64,000 bases of DNA from Thauera humireducens (GCF_001051995.2 NZ_CP014646.1:1-64000); one strand, 5' to 3'; counted from the first letter of the stretch, positions 6,737 to 16,188 are shown. Numbers and translations: made by a program. The notes: a model not told the origin generated them from the letters alone.

Positions 6737-9010
6737 TCAGACAGTTTCGGCGGCGGCTTCCTCGAACACCAGCTTGACCTTGTCGTCTTCGTCCAGGTCG
6801 ATGGTCACCTTGCCGCCATTCACCAGACGCCCGAACAGCAACTCGTCCGCCAGCGCCGATCGGATGGTGTCCTGGATGAGGCGTGCCATGGGGCGGGCGC
6901 CCATCAGCGGATCGAAGCCCTTCTCGGCCAGCCAGGCCTTGAGATCGTCGGTGAAGTGCGCCTCCACCTTCTTCTCGTGCAACTGGGCTTCGAGCTGCAT
7001 CAGGAACTTGTCCACCACGCGCAGTATGACCTCGTTGTCGAGCGCCTTGAAGGAGATCGTCGCATCCAGGCGGTTGCGGAACTCCGGCGTGAACATGCGC
7101 TTGATGTCGGCCATCTCGTCGCCGCTTTCACGCTTGGCGGAGAAGCCCATGACCGACTTCTGCATGGTCTCGGCGCCCGCGTTGGTCGTCATGATGATGA
7201 TCACGTTGCGGAAATCCGCCTGGCGGCCGTTGTTGTCGGTCAGCGTGCCGTGATCCATCACCTGCAGCAGGATGTTGTAGATGTCCGGGTGTGCCTTCTC
7301 GATCTCGTCGAGCAGCAGCACGCAGTGTGGTTTCTTGGTGATCTGCTCGGTCAGCAGGCCGCCCTGGTCGAAGCCGACATAGCCCGGCGGGGCGCCGATC
7401 AGCCGGCTCACCGCGTGACGCTCCATGTACTCGGACATGTCGAAGCGCACCAGCTCGATGCCCAGCGTGTAGGCGAGTTGGCGCGCGACCTCGGTCTTGC
7501 CGACACCGGTCGGCCCCGAGAACAGGAAGGAGCCGATGGGTTTCTGCGGATTGCCGAGACCCGAACGCGACATCTTGATCGCCTTGGCCAGCGCCTCGAT
7601 CGCGGCGTTCTGACCGAACACCACGTTCTTGAGGTCGCGCTCCAGCGTCTTCAGCGCGGCCTTGTCGTCGTTCGACACGGTGCGCGGCGGGATGCGGGCG
7701 ATCTTGGCGACGATCTCCTCGATCTCGTTGCGGCCGATGGTCTTCTTCTGCTTCGACTTCGGCAGGATGCGCTGCGCGGCGCCGGCTTCGTCGATGACGT
7801 CGATCGCCTTGTCCGGCAGGTGGCGGTCGTTGATGTACTTGGCGGACAGCTCGGCTGCGCTCGATAGCGCAGAGCTCGAGTACTTGATGCCGTGATGCTC
7901 CTCGAAACGGCTCTTGAGGCCCTTGAGGATCTCGACCGTCTCGGCCACCGACGGCTCGACCACGTCGATCTTCTGGAAGCGCCGCGACAGCGCGTGGTCC
8001 TTCTCGAAGATCTGGCGGAACTCGTTGTAGGTGGTCGCGCCAATGCACTTCAGCTGGCCCGAGGACAGCGCGGGCTTGAGCAGGTTGGAAGCATCCAGCG
8101 TGCCGCCCGAGGCCGCGCCCGCGCCGATCAAGGTGTGGATCTCGTCGATGAAGAGGATCGCGTTCGGGTTCTCGGTGAGCTGCTTCAGCACCGCCTTCAG
8201 ACGCTGCTCGAAGTCGCCCCGATACTTGGTGCCGGCGAGCAGGGCGCCCATGTCGAGGGCGAAGACCTGCGCGTTCTCGAGAATCTCGGGCACCCGGCCC
8301 TCGACGATACGGCGCGCGAGACCTTCGGCAATTGCGGTCTTGCCGACACCGGCCTCGCCCACGAGCAGGGGATTGTTCTTGCGCCGGCGGCACAGGGTCT
8401 GGATGACCCGCTCGACTTCCTTCTCGCGTCCGATCAGCGGGTCGATCTTGCCGACCAGGGCCTGCTGGTTCAGGTTCTGCGTGTAGCTCTCGAGCGCGCC
8501 GCCGGCCTGCTTCTCGTCGGACTCCTGCTCGCCCTGTTCGGACTCGCTTCGGCTTTGCGAGGCACCACCCTGCGGCGGCGCCTTGGCAATGCCGTGCGAG
8601 ATGAAGTTGACGACGTCGAGGCGGGAAATGTTCTGGCGCTGCAGGTAATAGACCGCGTGCGAGTCCTTCTCGCCAAAGATTGCGACGAGGACGTTGGCGC
8701 CGGTCACTTCCTTCTTGCCCGAGGACTGGACGTGCAGGATCGCGCGCTGGATCACCCGCTGGAAGCCGAGCGTCGGCTGGGTGTCGATCTCGTCGCTGCC
8801 TTCGATGCGCGGTGTGTGTTCGTTGATGAAATTGGTCAGCTCGCGACGCAACTCATCGATCTCGGCGCCGCAGGCGCGCAAGACCTCGGCGGCCGACGGG
8901 TTGTCCAGCAGCGCGAGCAGCAGATGCTCAACGGTGATGAACTCGTGTCGTTTCTGACGTGCCTCCACGAAAGCCATGTGCAGGCTCACTTCAAGCTCTT
9001 GCGCGATCAT
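6737..9010 (-). CDS. clpA: ATP-dependent Clp protease ATP-binding subunit ClpA
   Basis: A 757-residue AAA+ unfoldase that feeds substrates to the ClpP peptidase. The N-domain (1-145) binds the adaptor ClpS. The first ATPase module has Walker A GEAGVGKTA (218-226); the second has GPTGVGKTE. The ClpP-docking loop appears as MGF in KSVMGFSAKRES, matching the tripeptide consensus seen as IGL in E. coli ClpA. The FTPEFRNRLD sensor region is conserved. It begins directly after the clpS stop codon, so the two are co-transcribed. clpP is not in the window. Confidence 0.97.
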   Translation of the reverse strand: MIAQELEVSLHMAFVEARQKRHEFITVEHLLLALLDNPSAAEVLRACGAEIDELRRELTNFINEHTPRIEGSDEIDTQPTLGFQRVIQRAILHVQSSGKKEVTGANVLVAIFGEKDSHAVYYLQRQNISRLDVVNFISHGIAKAPPQGGASQSRSESEQGEQESDEKQAGGALESYTQNLNQQALVGKIDPLIGREKEVERVIQTLCRRRKNNPLLVGEAGVGKTAIAEGLARRIVEGRVPEILENAQVFALDMGALLAGTKYRGDFEQRLKAVLKQLTENPNAILFIDEIHTLIGAGAASGGTLDASNLLKPALSSGQLKCIGATTYNEFRQIFEKDHALSRRFQKIDVVEPSVAETVEILKGLKSRFEEHHGIKYSSSALSSAAELSAKYINDRHLPDKAIDVIDEAGAAQRILPKSKQKKTIGRNEIEEIVAKIARIPPRTVSNDDKAALKTLERDLKNVVFGQNAAIEALAKAIKMSRSGLGNPQKPIGSFLFSGPTGVGKTEVARQLAYTLGIELVRFDMSEYMERHAVSRLIGAPPGYVGFDQGGLLTEQITKKPHCVLLLDEIEKAHPDIYNILLQVMDHGTLTDNNGRQADFRNVIIIMTTNAGAETMQKSVMGFSAKRESGDEMADIKRMFTPEFRNRLDATISFKALDNEVILRVVDKFLMQLEAQLHEKKVEAHFTDDLKAWLAEKGFDPLMGARPMARLIQDTIRSALADELLFGRLVNGGKVTIDLDEDDKVKLVFEEAAAETV

Positions 9011-9328
9011 TCAGTTTTCCTCCATCACGCATGCCAGCGGATGTTGATGCTGACGAGCAAACGAGGCGACCTGCTCTACCTTGGTCGATGCGATGTCCCG
9101 GGGAAAGACACCGCAGATCCCCATGCCCTCTCTGTGAACTTGGAGCATGACTCGCGTGGCACGTTCGCGATCCATGCCGAAATATTTCTGCAGAACCTCG
9201 ACCACGAAATCCATCGGGGTGTAGTCATCGTTCAGCAGAAGCACCTTGTACAGGGGCGGCGGACGGGTGCGCGTCCTTTTCGCCTCGAGGACGAATTCGT
9301 TCTGTTTCCGGGTACCCATGAAATTCAT
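9011..9328 (-). CDS. clpS: ClpS adaptor protein
   Basis: A 105-residue adaptor that delivers N-degron (N-end rule) substrates to ClpA and blocks SsrA substrates. The core [19 protein letters not shown] is the family signature, with the Asp pair that binds the N-terminal residue; the helix with HREGMGICG follows. The N-terminal extension [17 protein letters not shown] is flexible. It is directly followed by clpA. Confidence 0.96.
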   Translation of the reverse strand: MNFMGTRKQNEFVLEAKRTRTRPPPLYKVLLLNDDYTPMDFVVEVLQKYFGMDRERATRVMLQVHREGMGICGVFPRDIASTKVEQVASFARQHQHPLACVMEEN

Positions 9329-9516
9329 TCTAATGAAGTCCGAGCCGAGTGCAACACGCTAGAAAGTCACGCTCGTCGTGTAAGTCCCTGCCGCAGGGTG
9401 AGCGCCTCAGGTAAGGATCGAGGTCTGGAGTGCAGTATCGATCGTGCACTGCGGCAAGCAGGGTAAGTGCCCGAGGTGTCTGAAAAATCGCAACATCATG
9501 GGACGAAGTGCTCCGG

Positions 9517-9554
9517 TTTTCGTGTTGCGATGCGAAAAAAATTGCGGATCGCAA
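9517..9554. repeat. Nested inverted repeats between clpS and the cold-shock gene
   Basis: Two dyads lie side by side: TTTTCG (9517-9522) with CGAAAA (9533-9538), and TTGCG-GAT-CGCAA (9542-9554). They occupy the middle of a 380-bp divergent intergenic region, just before the putative cold-shock promoter. They could be operator sites; no regulator is identified. Upstream (9329-9516) I see nothing else I can support. Confidence 0.5.
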
Positions 9555-9558
9555 ACCG

Positions 9559-9587
9559 TTGACGGCTCGGAGCCAACTGCGTAAAAG
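9559..9587 (+). promoter_or_regulatory. Putative promoter of the cold-shock gene
   Basis: TTGACG (9559-9564), a 17-bp spacer and TAAAAG (9582-9587) form a plausible sigma70-type promoter. It would give a leader of roughly 115 nt before the ATG at 9711, in line with the long structured leaders of cold-shock mRNAs. Confidence 0.45.
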
Positions 9588-9710
9588 CTTGGCTGTGCGC
9601 AGTCTTGAGCTTGATCCGGGGGGCCTTGGTGCTTCGTCAAGTCGCTGGCGGCGCCGATGTACCGGCCGGATTTCCGACCGTATCAAGCAACCTTGAAGGA
9701 ACGAAGCAAT

Positions 9711-9914
9711 ATGGCAACTGGCACCGTGAAGTGGTTCAACGATTCCAAGGGTTTTGGTTTCATCACGCCCGATGATGGCAGTGAGGACCTGTTTGCGCAT
9801 TTCTCCGCCATCAACATGAGCGGTTTCAAGAGCCTGAAAGAGGGTGAAAAGGTTTCCTTCGAGGTGACCCAGGGCCCCAAGGGCAAGCAGGCTTCCAACA
9901 TCCAGCGCGCCTGA
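9711..9914 (+). CDS. CspA-family cold-shock protein
   Basis: A 67-residue single cold-shock domain. It has RNP1 (KGFGFITP) and RNP2 (LFAHFSAI) motifs and starts [17 protein letters not shown]. Such proteins bind single-stranded RNA/DNA and melt mRNA secondary structure at low temperature or in stationary phase. The ATG at 9711 gives the exact family length. Monocistronic, with a very strong hairpin after it. Confidence 0.96.
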   Translation: MATGTVKWFNDSKGFGFITPDDGSEDLFAHFSAINMSGFKSLKEGEKVSFEVTQGPKGKQASNIQRA

Positions 9915-9976
9915 TCCGGATGTCGGAGGGCGACGTGTCCGGCGTGCCCGTTTCAGGAGTACGTAACGCCGAACAC

Positions 9977-10018
9977 AAAAGCAGAAGGGCCATCGATTTC
10001 GATGGCCCTTCTGCTTTC
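9977..10018. terminator. Bidirectional intrinsic terminator
   Basis: A perfect 16-bp stem: arm 9981-9996 pairs with 9999-10014, with AAAA before and TTT after. It lies between the plus-strand cold-shock gene and the minus-strand rpmBG genes and can serve both. Confidence 0.85.
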
Positions 10019-10067
10019 TGGAGTCAGTATGTCCCGTTCGGCTGCCGCTTGAAGCAGCCGCAGGTAC

Positions 10068-10235
10068 TTACTTCAGCTTGACTTCCTTGTACGGCACGTG
10101 CTTGCGGGCGACGGGGTCGTACTTGTTGAACTCAAGCTTTTCCGGGGTGGTGCGCTTGTTCTTCGACGTCGTGTAGAAGTGACCCGTACCGGCGGTCGAC
10201 TCCAGCTTGATCTTTTCGCGGATGCCCTTGGCCAT
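10068..10235 (-). CDS. rpmG: 50S ribosomal protein L33
   Basis: A 55-residue basic protein, [16 protein letters not shown] at the N terminus and ending VPYKEVKLK. It matches the cysteine-free form of L33, including the [16 protein letters not shown] segment. It is a structural protein of the large ribosomal subunit near the E site. It lies 25 bp after rpmB and is co-transcribed with it. The stop is TAA at 10068-10070. Confidence 0.95.
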   Translation of the reverse strand: MAKGIREKIKLESTAGTGHFYTTSKNKRTTPEKLEFNKYDPVARKHVPYKEVKLK

Positions 10236-10260
10236 GGCGTTCTCCGTTCAGTTCGGTTGC

Positions 10261-10497
10261 TTACAGCTTCTCGCCGCGGGCGCGAAGCTCGGCAACGACG
10301 ACGTCGATGCCTTTCTTGTCGATGGTGCGCAGACCGGCGTTGGAAACGCGCAGGCTGATCCAGCGGTTCTCGCCTTCGCTCCAGAACCGGCGGTTTTGCA
10401 GGTTCGGCAGGAAACGGCGCTTGGTTTTGTTGTTCGCGTGGGAAACGTTATTTCCCACCATCGGTGCTTTACCGGTCACTTGGCAGACGCGAGCCAT
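10261..10497 (-). CDS. rpmB: 50S ribosomal protein L28
   Basis: A 78-residue ribosomal protein beginning [20 protein letters not shown], with [18 protein letters not shown] typical of L28. The frame is open further upstream to 10620, but the ATG at 10497 gives the exact L28 length and N terminus. First gene of the rpmB-rpmG pair. Confidence 0.96.
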   Translation of the reverse strand: MARVCQVTGKAPMVGNNVSHANNKTKRRFLPNLQNRRFWSEGENRWISLRVSNAGLRTIDKKGIDVVVAELRARGEKL

Positions 10498-10619
10498 ACG
10501 ATGCTCCAGGGAATTCTGATTGCGGAAAACGCACGAGGATAATGCATCCTCGGTCGGGAAGGCAAGTGTTGCGTGCAGATCTTGCTCGTCGGGGGACGGA
10601 TTAAATCGCTTTTTGGGCA

Positions 10620-11297
10620 TTACAGCAAGCCGCGTTCGGCAAATGATACGGGTGTGCCGTGCGATGGGACGACGAAGTGGTCCAGCACCCTCACGTCGAC
10701 CAGGGCCAGCGCATCCTTCAGCGCCCGGGTCAGCATCTCGTCGGCGGTGCTGGGCTCCGCAGCGCCGGATGGGTGGTTGTGGGCGAAGATCACGGCCGCA
10801 GCGTTGTGCGCCAGGGCGAGCTTGACGACCTCGCGCGGGTAGACGCTGGTCTGGGTGAGCGTACCCCGGAACAGGTCAGTGGCCTCGATCAGGCAATGGC
10901 GCGCATCGAGCAGCAGCACGCAGAAGGTCTCGTGTGGCAGGTGGCCCAGGCGCAGGCGAAGCCAGTCGCGCACCACCTGCGGCGAATCGAACAGGGTCTT
11001 TTCCGCCAGGGTTTCACCCAGCGCCCGCCGCGCCAGTTCCATGACCGCCTGCAGTTGGGCATACTTCGCCAGCCCCATGCCCGGCAGCGCGGCGAAATCC
11101 GCGGCGCTGGCCGCACACAAGCGTGTCAGGCTGCCAAAGTGGGCAATCAGATGGCGGGCAAGGTCGACGGCAGTCCGTCCACGAATGCCTACGCGCAGGA
11201 ACACGGCGAGCAGTTCAGCATCGGACAGCGCGGCCACGCCGCGGGCAAGCAGCTTTTCGCGCGGGCGTTCGTCGGCGGGCCAGTCGGTGATTGCCAT
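10620..11297 (-). CDS. radC: RadC-family JAB-domain protein
   Basis: A 225-residue protein with an N-terminal helix-hairpin-helix region ([15 protein letters not shown]) and a C-terminal JAB/MPN domain. The metal site motif is seen as [14 protein letters not shown] with an upstream Glu. The family was named for DNA repair, but its biochemical role is unsettled. The ATG at 11297 ([17 protein letters not shown]) is the usual start. It is divergent from coaBC with about 90 bp between starts, a common arrangement in proteobacteria. Confidence 0.93.
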   Translation of the reverse strand: MAITDWPADERPREKLLARGVAALSDAELLAVFLRVGIRGRTAVDLARHLIAHFGSLTRLCAASAADFAALPGMGLAKYAQLQAVMELARRALGETLAEKTLFDSPQVVRDWLRLRLGHLPHETFCVLLLDARHCLIEATDLFRGTLTQTSVYPREVVKLALAHNAAAVIFAHNHPSGAAEPSTADEMLTRALKDALALVDVRVLDHFVVPSHGTPVSFAERGLL

Positions 11298-11388
11298 GCG
11301 GGGGCCTATCGATGGGGGGCGGTTCGTGACGGACGGCCCGGTTGGTTGGCGAATGCGGCATCGAGAGTCGCGATTATAGGCGAATGTC

Positions 11389-12585
11389 ATGGTTGATCTG
11401 CAGCACCGCAAGATCGTGATTGGCGTCACGGGCGGCGTGGCCGCATACAAGTCGGCGGAACTGGTGCGTCTGCTGGTCAAGGCAGGGGCTGATGTTCACG
11501 TCGTGCTCACGGAGGCCGGTGCGCGCTTCGTGACCGCGGTGACCTTCCAGGCGCTGTCGGGCAACCCGGTGTGGACCGACCTGTGGGACGCGCGCGTGCC
11601 CAACAACATGGCGCACATCGACCTTGGTCGAGAAGCCGACGCCATCCTGGTCGCGCCGGCCACGGCGGATTTCATTGCGCGTCTTGCGCAGGGGCGTGCT
11701 GACGATCTGCTCACCACGCTGTGCCTGGCGCGGGACGTGCCGCTGATCGTCGCGCCGGCGATGAACCGGCAGATGTGGGAAGCGCCGGCCACGCGGCGCA
11801 ACGTGGCGCAGGTCATCGAGGATGGCGTGACCGTGTTCGGCCCGGCCGCGGGCGAACAGGCCTGCGGCGAGGTCGGCATGGGGCGGATGCTGGAGCCGGA
11901 GGAGCTGTCCGAACGTCTCGAGGGTTTCTTCGTGCCCAAGCGCCTGGCCGGGCGCAAGGTGGTGCTCACCGCGGGGCCCACCTTCGAGGCGATCGACCCG
12001 GTGCGCGGCATTACCAACATCAGCTCGGGCAAGATGGGGTATGAACTGGCGCGGGCCTGCGTTCAGGCGGGCGCCGAGGTGGTGCTGGTCAGCGGTCCGG
12101 TGAGTCTGCCCGTGCCCGCCGGCGTCCACCGCGTGTCGGTCGCCGGTGCGCGCGACATGCGCGAAGCCGTCTTTGCCGCCCTGCCGGGGGCGGACGTCTT
12201 CATCGGGGTCGCGGCAGTGGCCGACTATCGGCCGCTTGAAGTCGCCGAGCACAAGATGAAGAAAAAGGACGGCATCCTCACGCTGGCGCTGACGCAGAAT
12301 CCGGACATTCTGGCCGACGTCGCGGCTTTGCCGGACGCGCCGTTCTGCGTCGGGTTCGCAGCGGAAAGTCAGGACCTTGACGCCTACGCTGAAGGCAAGC
12401 GGCGGAAGAAGGGGCTGCCGATGCTGGTCGGCAATCTCGTGCAGGACGGCATGGGGGCGGATGACAATGTGGTCGTGCTGTATGACGACGCAGGCCGCCA
12501 TCCGCTGCCACGCGCGCCGAAGGCCGAGGTGTCGCACGGCATCGTCGCGCATCTGGCGACGCTGCTTGCGGCGGCGGGGCGCTAA
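11389..12585 (+). CDS. coaBC: Bifunctional phosphopantothenoylcysteine decarboxylase / phosphopantothenate-cysteine ligase
   Basis: A 398-residue cytosolic enzyme for two steps of coenzyme A synthesis. The N-terminal CoaC flavoprotein domain (1-190) has the catalytic His in NNMAHIDLG and the PAMNRQMW motif. The C-terminal CoaB domain starts at about 190 with [20 protein letters not shown] and contains the KMKKKDG loop and a CTP-binding region. It is followed by dut, a conserved neighbourhood. Confidence 0.97.
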   Translation: MVDLQHRKIVIGVTGGVAAYKSAELVRLLVKAGADVHVVLTEAGARFVTAVTFQALSGNPVWTDLWDARVPNNMAHIDLGREADAILVAPATADFIARLAQGRADDLLTTLCLARDVPLIVAPAMNRQMWEAPATRRNVAQVIEDGVTVFGPAAGEQACGEVGMGRMLEPEELSERLEGFFVPKRLAGRKVVLTAGPTFEAIDPVRGITNISSGKMGYELARACVQAGAEVVLVSGPVSLPVPAGVHRVSVAGARDMREAVFAALPGADVFIGVAAVADYRPLEVAEHKMKKKDGILTLALTQNPDILADVAALPDAPFCVGFAAESQDLDAYAEGKRRKKGLPMLVGNLVQDGMGADDNVVVLYDDAGRHPLPRAPKAEVSHGIVAHLATLLAAAGR

Positions 12586-12658
12586 CGCCCTGCAGTCTTT
12601 AATGGATGAACGAGGCGGCTGCGTGCATGCAGAGCGCCGGCTGAACGTGAGGTGGAAC

Positions 12659-13108
12659 ATGCATCGTATCGACGTGAAACTGCTTGACGAGCGCCTCAAG
12701 GCCCATCCGCCCGGCTATGCAACGGGCGGGGCGGCCGGGCTGGACCTGCGGGCCTGCCTGCCGGGACCGATCACCCTGCATCCGGGGGAGACGACCCTGG
12801 TACCGAGCGGGCTTGCCATCCACCTGTCCGACCCGGGCTTGGCGGCGATGGTGCTGCCGCGCTCGGGGCTGGGGCACAAGCATGGCATCGTGCTGGGCAA
12901 CCTGGTCGGGTTGATCGACTCCGACTACCAGGGCCAGATCTTCGTCTCCGTGTGGAACCGCGGGCGGGCGACCTTCACCATCCAGCCGATGGAACGGATT
13001 GCACAACTCGTCGTGGTGCCGGTGCTGCAGGTGGGCTTCAACGTGGTCGACGAGTTCGATGCGAGCGAGCGGGGGAGTGGCGGATTCGGCAGTACGGGCA
13101 AGCATTGA
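12659..13108 (+). CDS. dut: dUTP diphosphatase
   Basis: A 149-residue trimeric enzyme that hydrolyses dUTP to dUMP, keeping uracil out of DNA. All five dUTPase motifs are visible: [37 protein letters not shown] and the C-terminal [10 protein letters not shown] arm that closes over the substrate. The ATG at 12659 begins [13 protein letters not shown]. The stop overlaps the start of the following Nudix gene (ATGA). Confidence 0.97.
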   Translation: MHRIDVKLLDERLKAHPPGYATGGAAGLDLRACLPGPITLHPGETTLVPSGLAIHLSDPGLAAMVLPRSGLGHKHGIVLGNLVGLIDSDYQGQIFVSVWNRGRATFTIQPMERIAQLVVVPVLQVGFNVVDEFDASERGSGGFGSTGKH

Positions 13109-13548
13109 TGCGGCATCCGGGTATCCCGACCGGCGTGCATGTGGTTTGCGAGCGCGACGGGCGGGTCTTGTTGATGCGACGTGCGGGGACGGGTTTCTTC
13201 GACGGGCTGTACAGCCTTCCCGGCGGCCATGTGGAGCCGGGCGAATCGGTCCGTGCCGCGGCGGTGCGCGAGTTGCGCGAGGAGACCGGGCTCGAGTTGG
13301 AGGAGGCCGACCTCGAGTGGCTCGGTGTGGTGCACCGCTTGTCCGACACCAACCGCATCGACTTCTTCTTTCGTGCGCCACGCTGGGCCGGGGAGCCCGC
13401 GATCCGCGAGCCGGCAAAGTGCGATCGCCTCGAGTGGCATGTGCGTGAGCATCTGCCGCGACCGATGGTCGAGTACGTCGAACGGGCACTCGCGCTGAGC
13501 GCATCGCCGTGGATGCTGGAACTGGGCTGGTCCAGATCGAGGGGGTGA
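13108..13548 (+). CDS. Nudix hydrolase
   Basis: A 146-residue protein with a complete Nudix box from GGHVEPGES through the REL-x-EE-x-G core (REETGL), residues about 38-60. Nudix enzymes hydrolyse nucleoside diphosphates linked to other groups. The exact substrate cannot be read; the overlap with dut suggests a role in nucleotide pool cleaning (inference). The ATG at 13108 overlaps the dut stop. Confidence 0.92.
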   Translation: MRHPGIPTGVHVVCERDGRVLLMRRAGTGFFDGLYSLPGGHVEPGESVRAAAVRELREETGLELEEADLEWLGVVHRLSDTNRIDFFFRAPRWAGEPAIREPAKCDRLEWHVREHLPRPMVEYVERALALSASPWMLELGWSRSRG

Positions 13549-13634
13549 GCGATATATTCAGTGTATTAACTCATTCTGATAATCTTCGCGGCGAACCCGG
13601 CACGAAGTCCGTGGTGGACGAGGAGATGGAGTGA

Positions 13635-14258
13635 ATGATGGGAATCTTGAAGAAATCCGTACTCGCCGCGATGCTCGGCCTGCTCGCGCCGGCCGCGGTG
13701 CAGGCGACCGACCCGCCGGATGTGGACCTGACTCGCGCCGAAGAAATCAGCGCAGGGCGGTGTTCCTTGTGTCACGGGCCGGAGGGTGACAGCGCCTCGG
13801 CGCTGTATCCGCGTCTGGCTGGCCAGCATCACCAGTACATTGCCAAGCAGCTCGCCGACTTCCAGTCGGGCCGGCGCAAGAGTGACACGATGGGCAGCAT
13901 GGCGGCAGACCTGACGCCCGAGGAGATGCTCGCGCTCGGCGTGTTCTTCGAAAAGAAGCCGACCAAGGCTCGCGAGGTGCGCGATACCGAGCTCGTGGGG
14001 GTCGGTCGTTTCATCTTCCATCGCGGCAACGAGTTCTCGGGCGTGGCCGCCTGTTCGTCCTGTCACGGTGAGCGTGGGCTCGGGACCGACCAGCTGCCGC
14101 GACTCGCGGGCCAGGTGCCGAAGTACATCGAGGTGCAGCTGAAGTCCTTCGAGCAGCGCGAGCGGACCAACGACAACGCCATCATGCATTCGATTGCGTC
14201 GAAGCTGACGGAGCTCGAAGTGAAGGCGGTGGCTGCCTATATCAGCACGCTCGATTGA
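13635..14258 (+). CDS. Diheme cytochrome c4-like protein
   Basis: A 207-residue periplasmic electron carrier with a signal peptide (1-24) and two class I heme sites, CSLCH (43-47) and CSSCH (140-144). Each half has the c4 pattern, with conserved YPRLAGQHHQYIAKQL and LPRLAGQVPKYIEVQL segments and axial Met candidates. c4 proteins pass electrons to terminal oxidases, including cbb3. It converges on fccB and may accept electrons from the sulfide dehydrogenase (inference from position). Only AT-rich sequence and no clear operator are seen in 13549-13634. Confidence 0.92.
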   Translation: MMGILKKSVLAAMLGLLAPAAVQATDPPDVDLTRAEEISAGRCSLCHGPEGDSASALYPRLAGQHHQYIAKQLADFQSGRRKSDTMGSMAADLTPEEMLALGVFFEKKPTKAREVRDTELVGVGRFIFHRGNEFSGVAACSSCHGERGLGTDQLPRLAGQVPKYIEVQLKSFEQRERTNDNAIMHSIASKLTELEVKAVAAYISTLD

Positions 14259-14286
14259 GGGTTGAGGCGCAGCGCCTGCTGCGGTA

Positions 14287-14321
14287 AACGCAAACGGGGC
14301 CTTTTCGGCCCCGTTTGCGTT
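14287..14321. terminator. Bidirectional terminator
   Basis: Fifteen-base-pair stem: AACGCAAACGGGGCC (14287-14301) with its complement at 14307-14321, loop TTTTC. It separates the converging cytochrome c4 and fccB genes. Confidence 0.8.
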
Positions 14322-14338
14322 GATGTTGCCCGTAGTGC

Positions 14339-15616
14339 TCAGGCCAGCATGTCGGCCCAGATGTTCTTCGCCCAAGCCAGCGCCGCCTTGCCTTCGAGTT
14401 CGTTGGCGGCCATCGACACGCCACCCGCGCCCTGTACCGGCATCGGCTGCTTCTTCTCGGCGTCGTACTGGTGCACCGACGCCACATGGATGACGTTCTT
14501 GCTGTCGACGAAGCTGTAGCAGGTGTTCATCACCACCGGCGTCGGGTTCGGCGCCAGGCCCTCGAACAGGTTCAGGATGGCCGCGGCCGCCACCTTGCCG
14601 TGCTGGTTGGCCATGTGGCCCGACTTGGGCATCGTCGGTGCCGGGAACAGCGCGTCGCCCAGTACGTGCACGCCTGGCACGCCCTTGGCCTCCAGTGTCA
14701 GCCAGTCGACGTCGACCCAGCGGTCGTTGATCAGCGGCAGGCCTGCCTTCAGCGCGATGTTGCCGGCGCGCATCGGCGGGATCACGTTGAGCACGTCCGC
14801 CTTGATCTTGTCGAACTCCAGCTCGGCGGTGCGCGAGGCGGCATCCACACCGCGCAGTTCGCTGTTGGGCACGTACTCGATCATGCCCTTGTAGCTCTCG
14901 AAGGCCTTGGTGAACAGTGCCTTCTTGGACTGGATCTCGCCGTTGGCGTCGAGCACCAGCACCTTGGACTTCGGCTTCGCCTGACGCAGGTAATTGGCGA
15001 CGACGCAGGCGCGCTCGTAAGGTCCGGGCGGGCAGCGGTAGGGGACTTTCGGAATGTGCAGGGCGAACACTCCGCCGTCGGCCATGTCCTGCAGCTGCTT
15101 GCGCAGCACCACGGTCTGCGGGCCCGCCTTCCACGCGTGGGGAATGCGCTCCTCGTTGCCATCCAGCCCGGCAACGGCATTCGGGATGAAGTCGATGCCC
15201 GGCGACAGCACGAGGCGGTCATAGCCGACGGTGCCGTTCTTCGCCGTGGTCACGGTGCGCTTGGCAGTGTCGACCGCGGTCACTTCGTCCGTGATCAGCT
15301 TGACGCCCCACTTCGACTTCAGGTTGTCGTAGCTGACGGTGATGTCTTCCATCTGCTTGAGGCCGCCGATCACGAGGTTGGAGATCGGGCAGGAGACGAA
15401 GGTGGGGTTGCGTTCGATCAGGGTGACGTCGACGGTGCCATTGCTCCACATGCGCAGGTACTTGGCCGTCGTTGCGCCGCCGTAGCCGCCGCCGACGATG
15501 ACGACGTGGCCGCGGCTCGTGCCGCCGACCGTCGCGCAGGCGGAAAGCCCGGCGAGCGTGGTGCTGCCTGCCGCCGCTACGCCGGCGGTCTTCAGAAAAT
15601 CGCGTCTGGTGAACAT
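14339..15616 (-). CDS. fccB: Flavocytochrome c sulfide dehydrogenase, flavoprotein subunit (FccB/SoxF)
   Basis: A 425-residue periplasmic FAD enzyme that oxidises sulfide to sulfur/polysulfide and passes electrons to its cytochrome subunit. It has a Tat signal (TRRDFLKT, residues 3-10) with a lipobox-like LSAC, the FAD-binding VVIVGGGYGGATTAKYL, the redox-active cysteines in SCPISNLVIGG and in YRCPPGPYERA, and the C-terminal NTCYSFV. The cytochrome gene just upstream completes the complex. Sulfide:quinone reductases are related but lack the Tat signal and paired cytochrome. Confidence 0.93.
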   Translation of the reverse strand: MFTRRDFLKTAGVAAAGSTTLAGLSACATVGGTSRGHVVIVGGGYGGATTAKYLRMWSNGTVDVTLIERNPTFVSCPISNLVIGGLKQMEDITVSYDNLKSKWGVKLITDEVTAVDTAKRTVTTAKNGTVGYDRLVLSPGIDFIPNAVAGLDGNEERIPHAWKAGPQTVVLRKQLQDMADGGVFALHIPKVPYRCPPGPYERACVVANYLRQAKPKSKVLVLDANGEIQSKKALFTKAFESYKGMIEYVPNSELRGVDAASRTAELEFDKIKADVLNVIPPMRAGNIALKAGLPLINDRWVDVDWLTLEAKGVPGVHVLGDALFPAPTMPKSGHMANQHGKVAAAAILNLFEGLAPNPTPVVMNTCYSFVDSKNVIHVASVHQYDAEKKQPMPVQGAGGVSMAANELEGKAALAWAKNIWADMLA

Positions 15617-15631
15617 CGTTCGGTCTCCCCC

Positions 15632-15931
15632 TTATTTCTGCGCCGCGAACCAGGTGGTGATGAGCTTGAGCTGCTCGTCGGAATAGCCCTTGACGATCTG
15701 ATGCATGATCGTTGCCGGCTTGTCGCCCGACTTGAAGTCCATCAGCTTCTGCATCAGTTTTTCTTGGGTTTCACCTGCAAGGGAGTCCATGCCGCCAACA
15801 CTGTGCCCGTTGGTGCCGTGGCAGTTGGCGCAGGTCGCGGCCAGGTTGCGGGCCAGGTTCGGGTCCTGCGCATGCGCGAGCGCGCTGAGCCCGGCGAGGC
15901 CGAGTACGGCCAGGGCGTGCTTGAGATTCAC
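15632..15931 (-). CDS. fccA: Class I cytochrome c, FCSD cytochrome subunit (FccA/SoxE-like)
   Basis: A 99-residue monoheme cytochrome with a short signal peptide (cleavage after ALAHA) and a CANCH heme site near residues 34-38; an axial Met candidate lies in TIMHQIVKGY. The GTG at 15931 is chosen because GGAGG lies just upstream; the longer open frame has no support. It is 15 bp upstream of fccB and is the electron acceptor of that flavoprotein by analogy with known FccAB/SoxEF pairs. Confidence 0.85.
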   Translation of the reverse strand: MNLKHALAVLGLAGLSALAHAQDPNLARNLAATCANCHGTNGHSVGGMDSLAGETQEKLMQKLMDFKSGDKPATIMHQIVKGYSDEQLKLITTWFAAQK

Positions 15932-16120
15932 GTCGTCGTCCCTCCGATTCTTGTATGGATCCGATAAGCGTCGAGGCGGCGAGTGCCGTCCGTCGCGGGC
16001 TCCGGCGCCGATGCGGGCCGGCGGGTCGAAGTATAGCGGCATGGAGGGCGGAGTACGCCAGCGCTTTCTCAAGCGGCCCATGCCGTACTGAGGGATGCTG
16101 CGGCGCAAGAATATTAGTTC

Positions 16121-16149
16121 TTGACTATATGAGTATATGGTTTTAGATT
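16121..16149 (+). promoter_or_regulatory. Promoter of the arsR-type regulator, with internal dyad
   Basis: TTGACT (16121-16126), 17-bp spacer, TAGATT (16144-16149). The spacer holds TATATGAGTATA, a TATA-N4-TATA dyad that could be an ArsR-family operator for autoregulation. On the opposite strand TATAGT (16129-16124) is a candidate -10 for fccA. Confidence 0.6.
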
Positions 16150-16162
16150 TGATGCAGATCAA
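16149..16162. promoter_or_regulatory. Fnr/Anr-type box in the fccA-arsR intergenic region
   Basis: TTGATGCAGATCAA is a perfect match to TTGAT-N4-ATCAA. It begins on the last base of the arsR -10 element, so binding would block arsR transcription. Its centre is 26.5 bp from a minus-strand TATAGT, near a class II activating position for fccAB. Confidence 0.75.
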
Positions 16163-16188
16163 GCAATGCAGCCATAAGCGAGGTTGAT

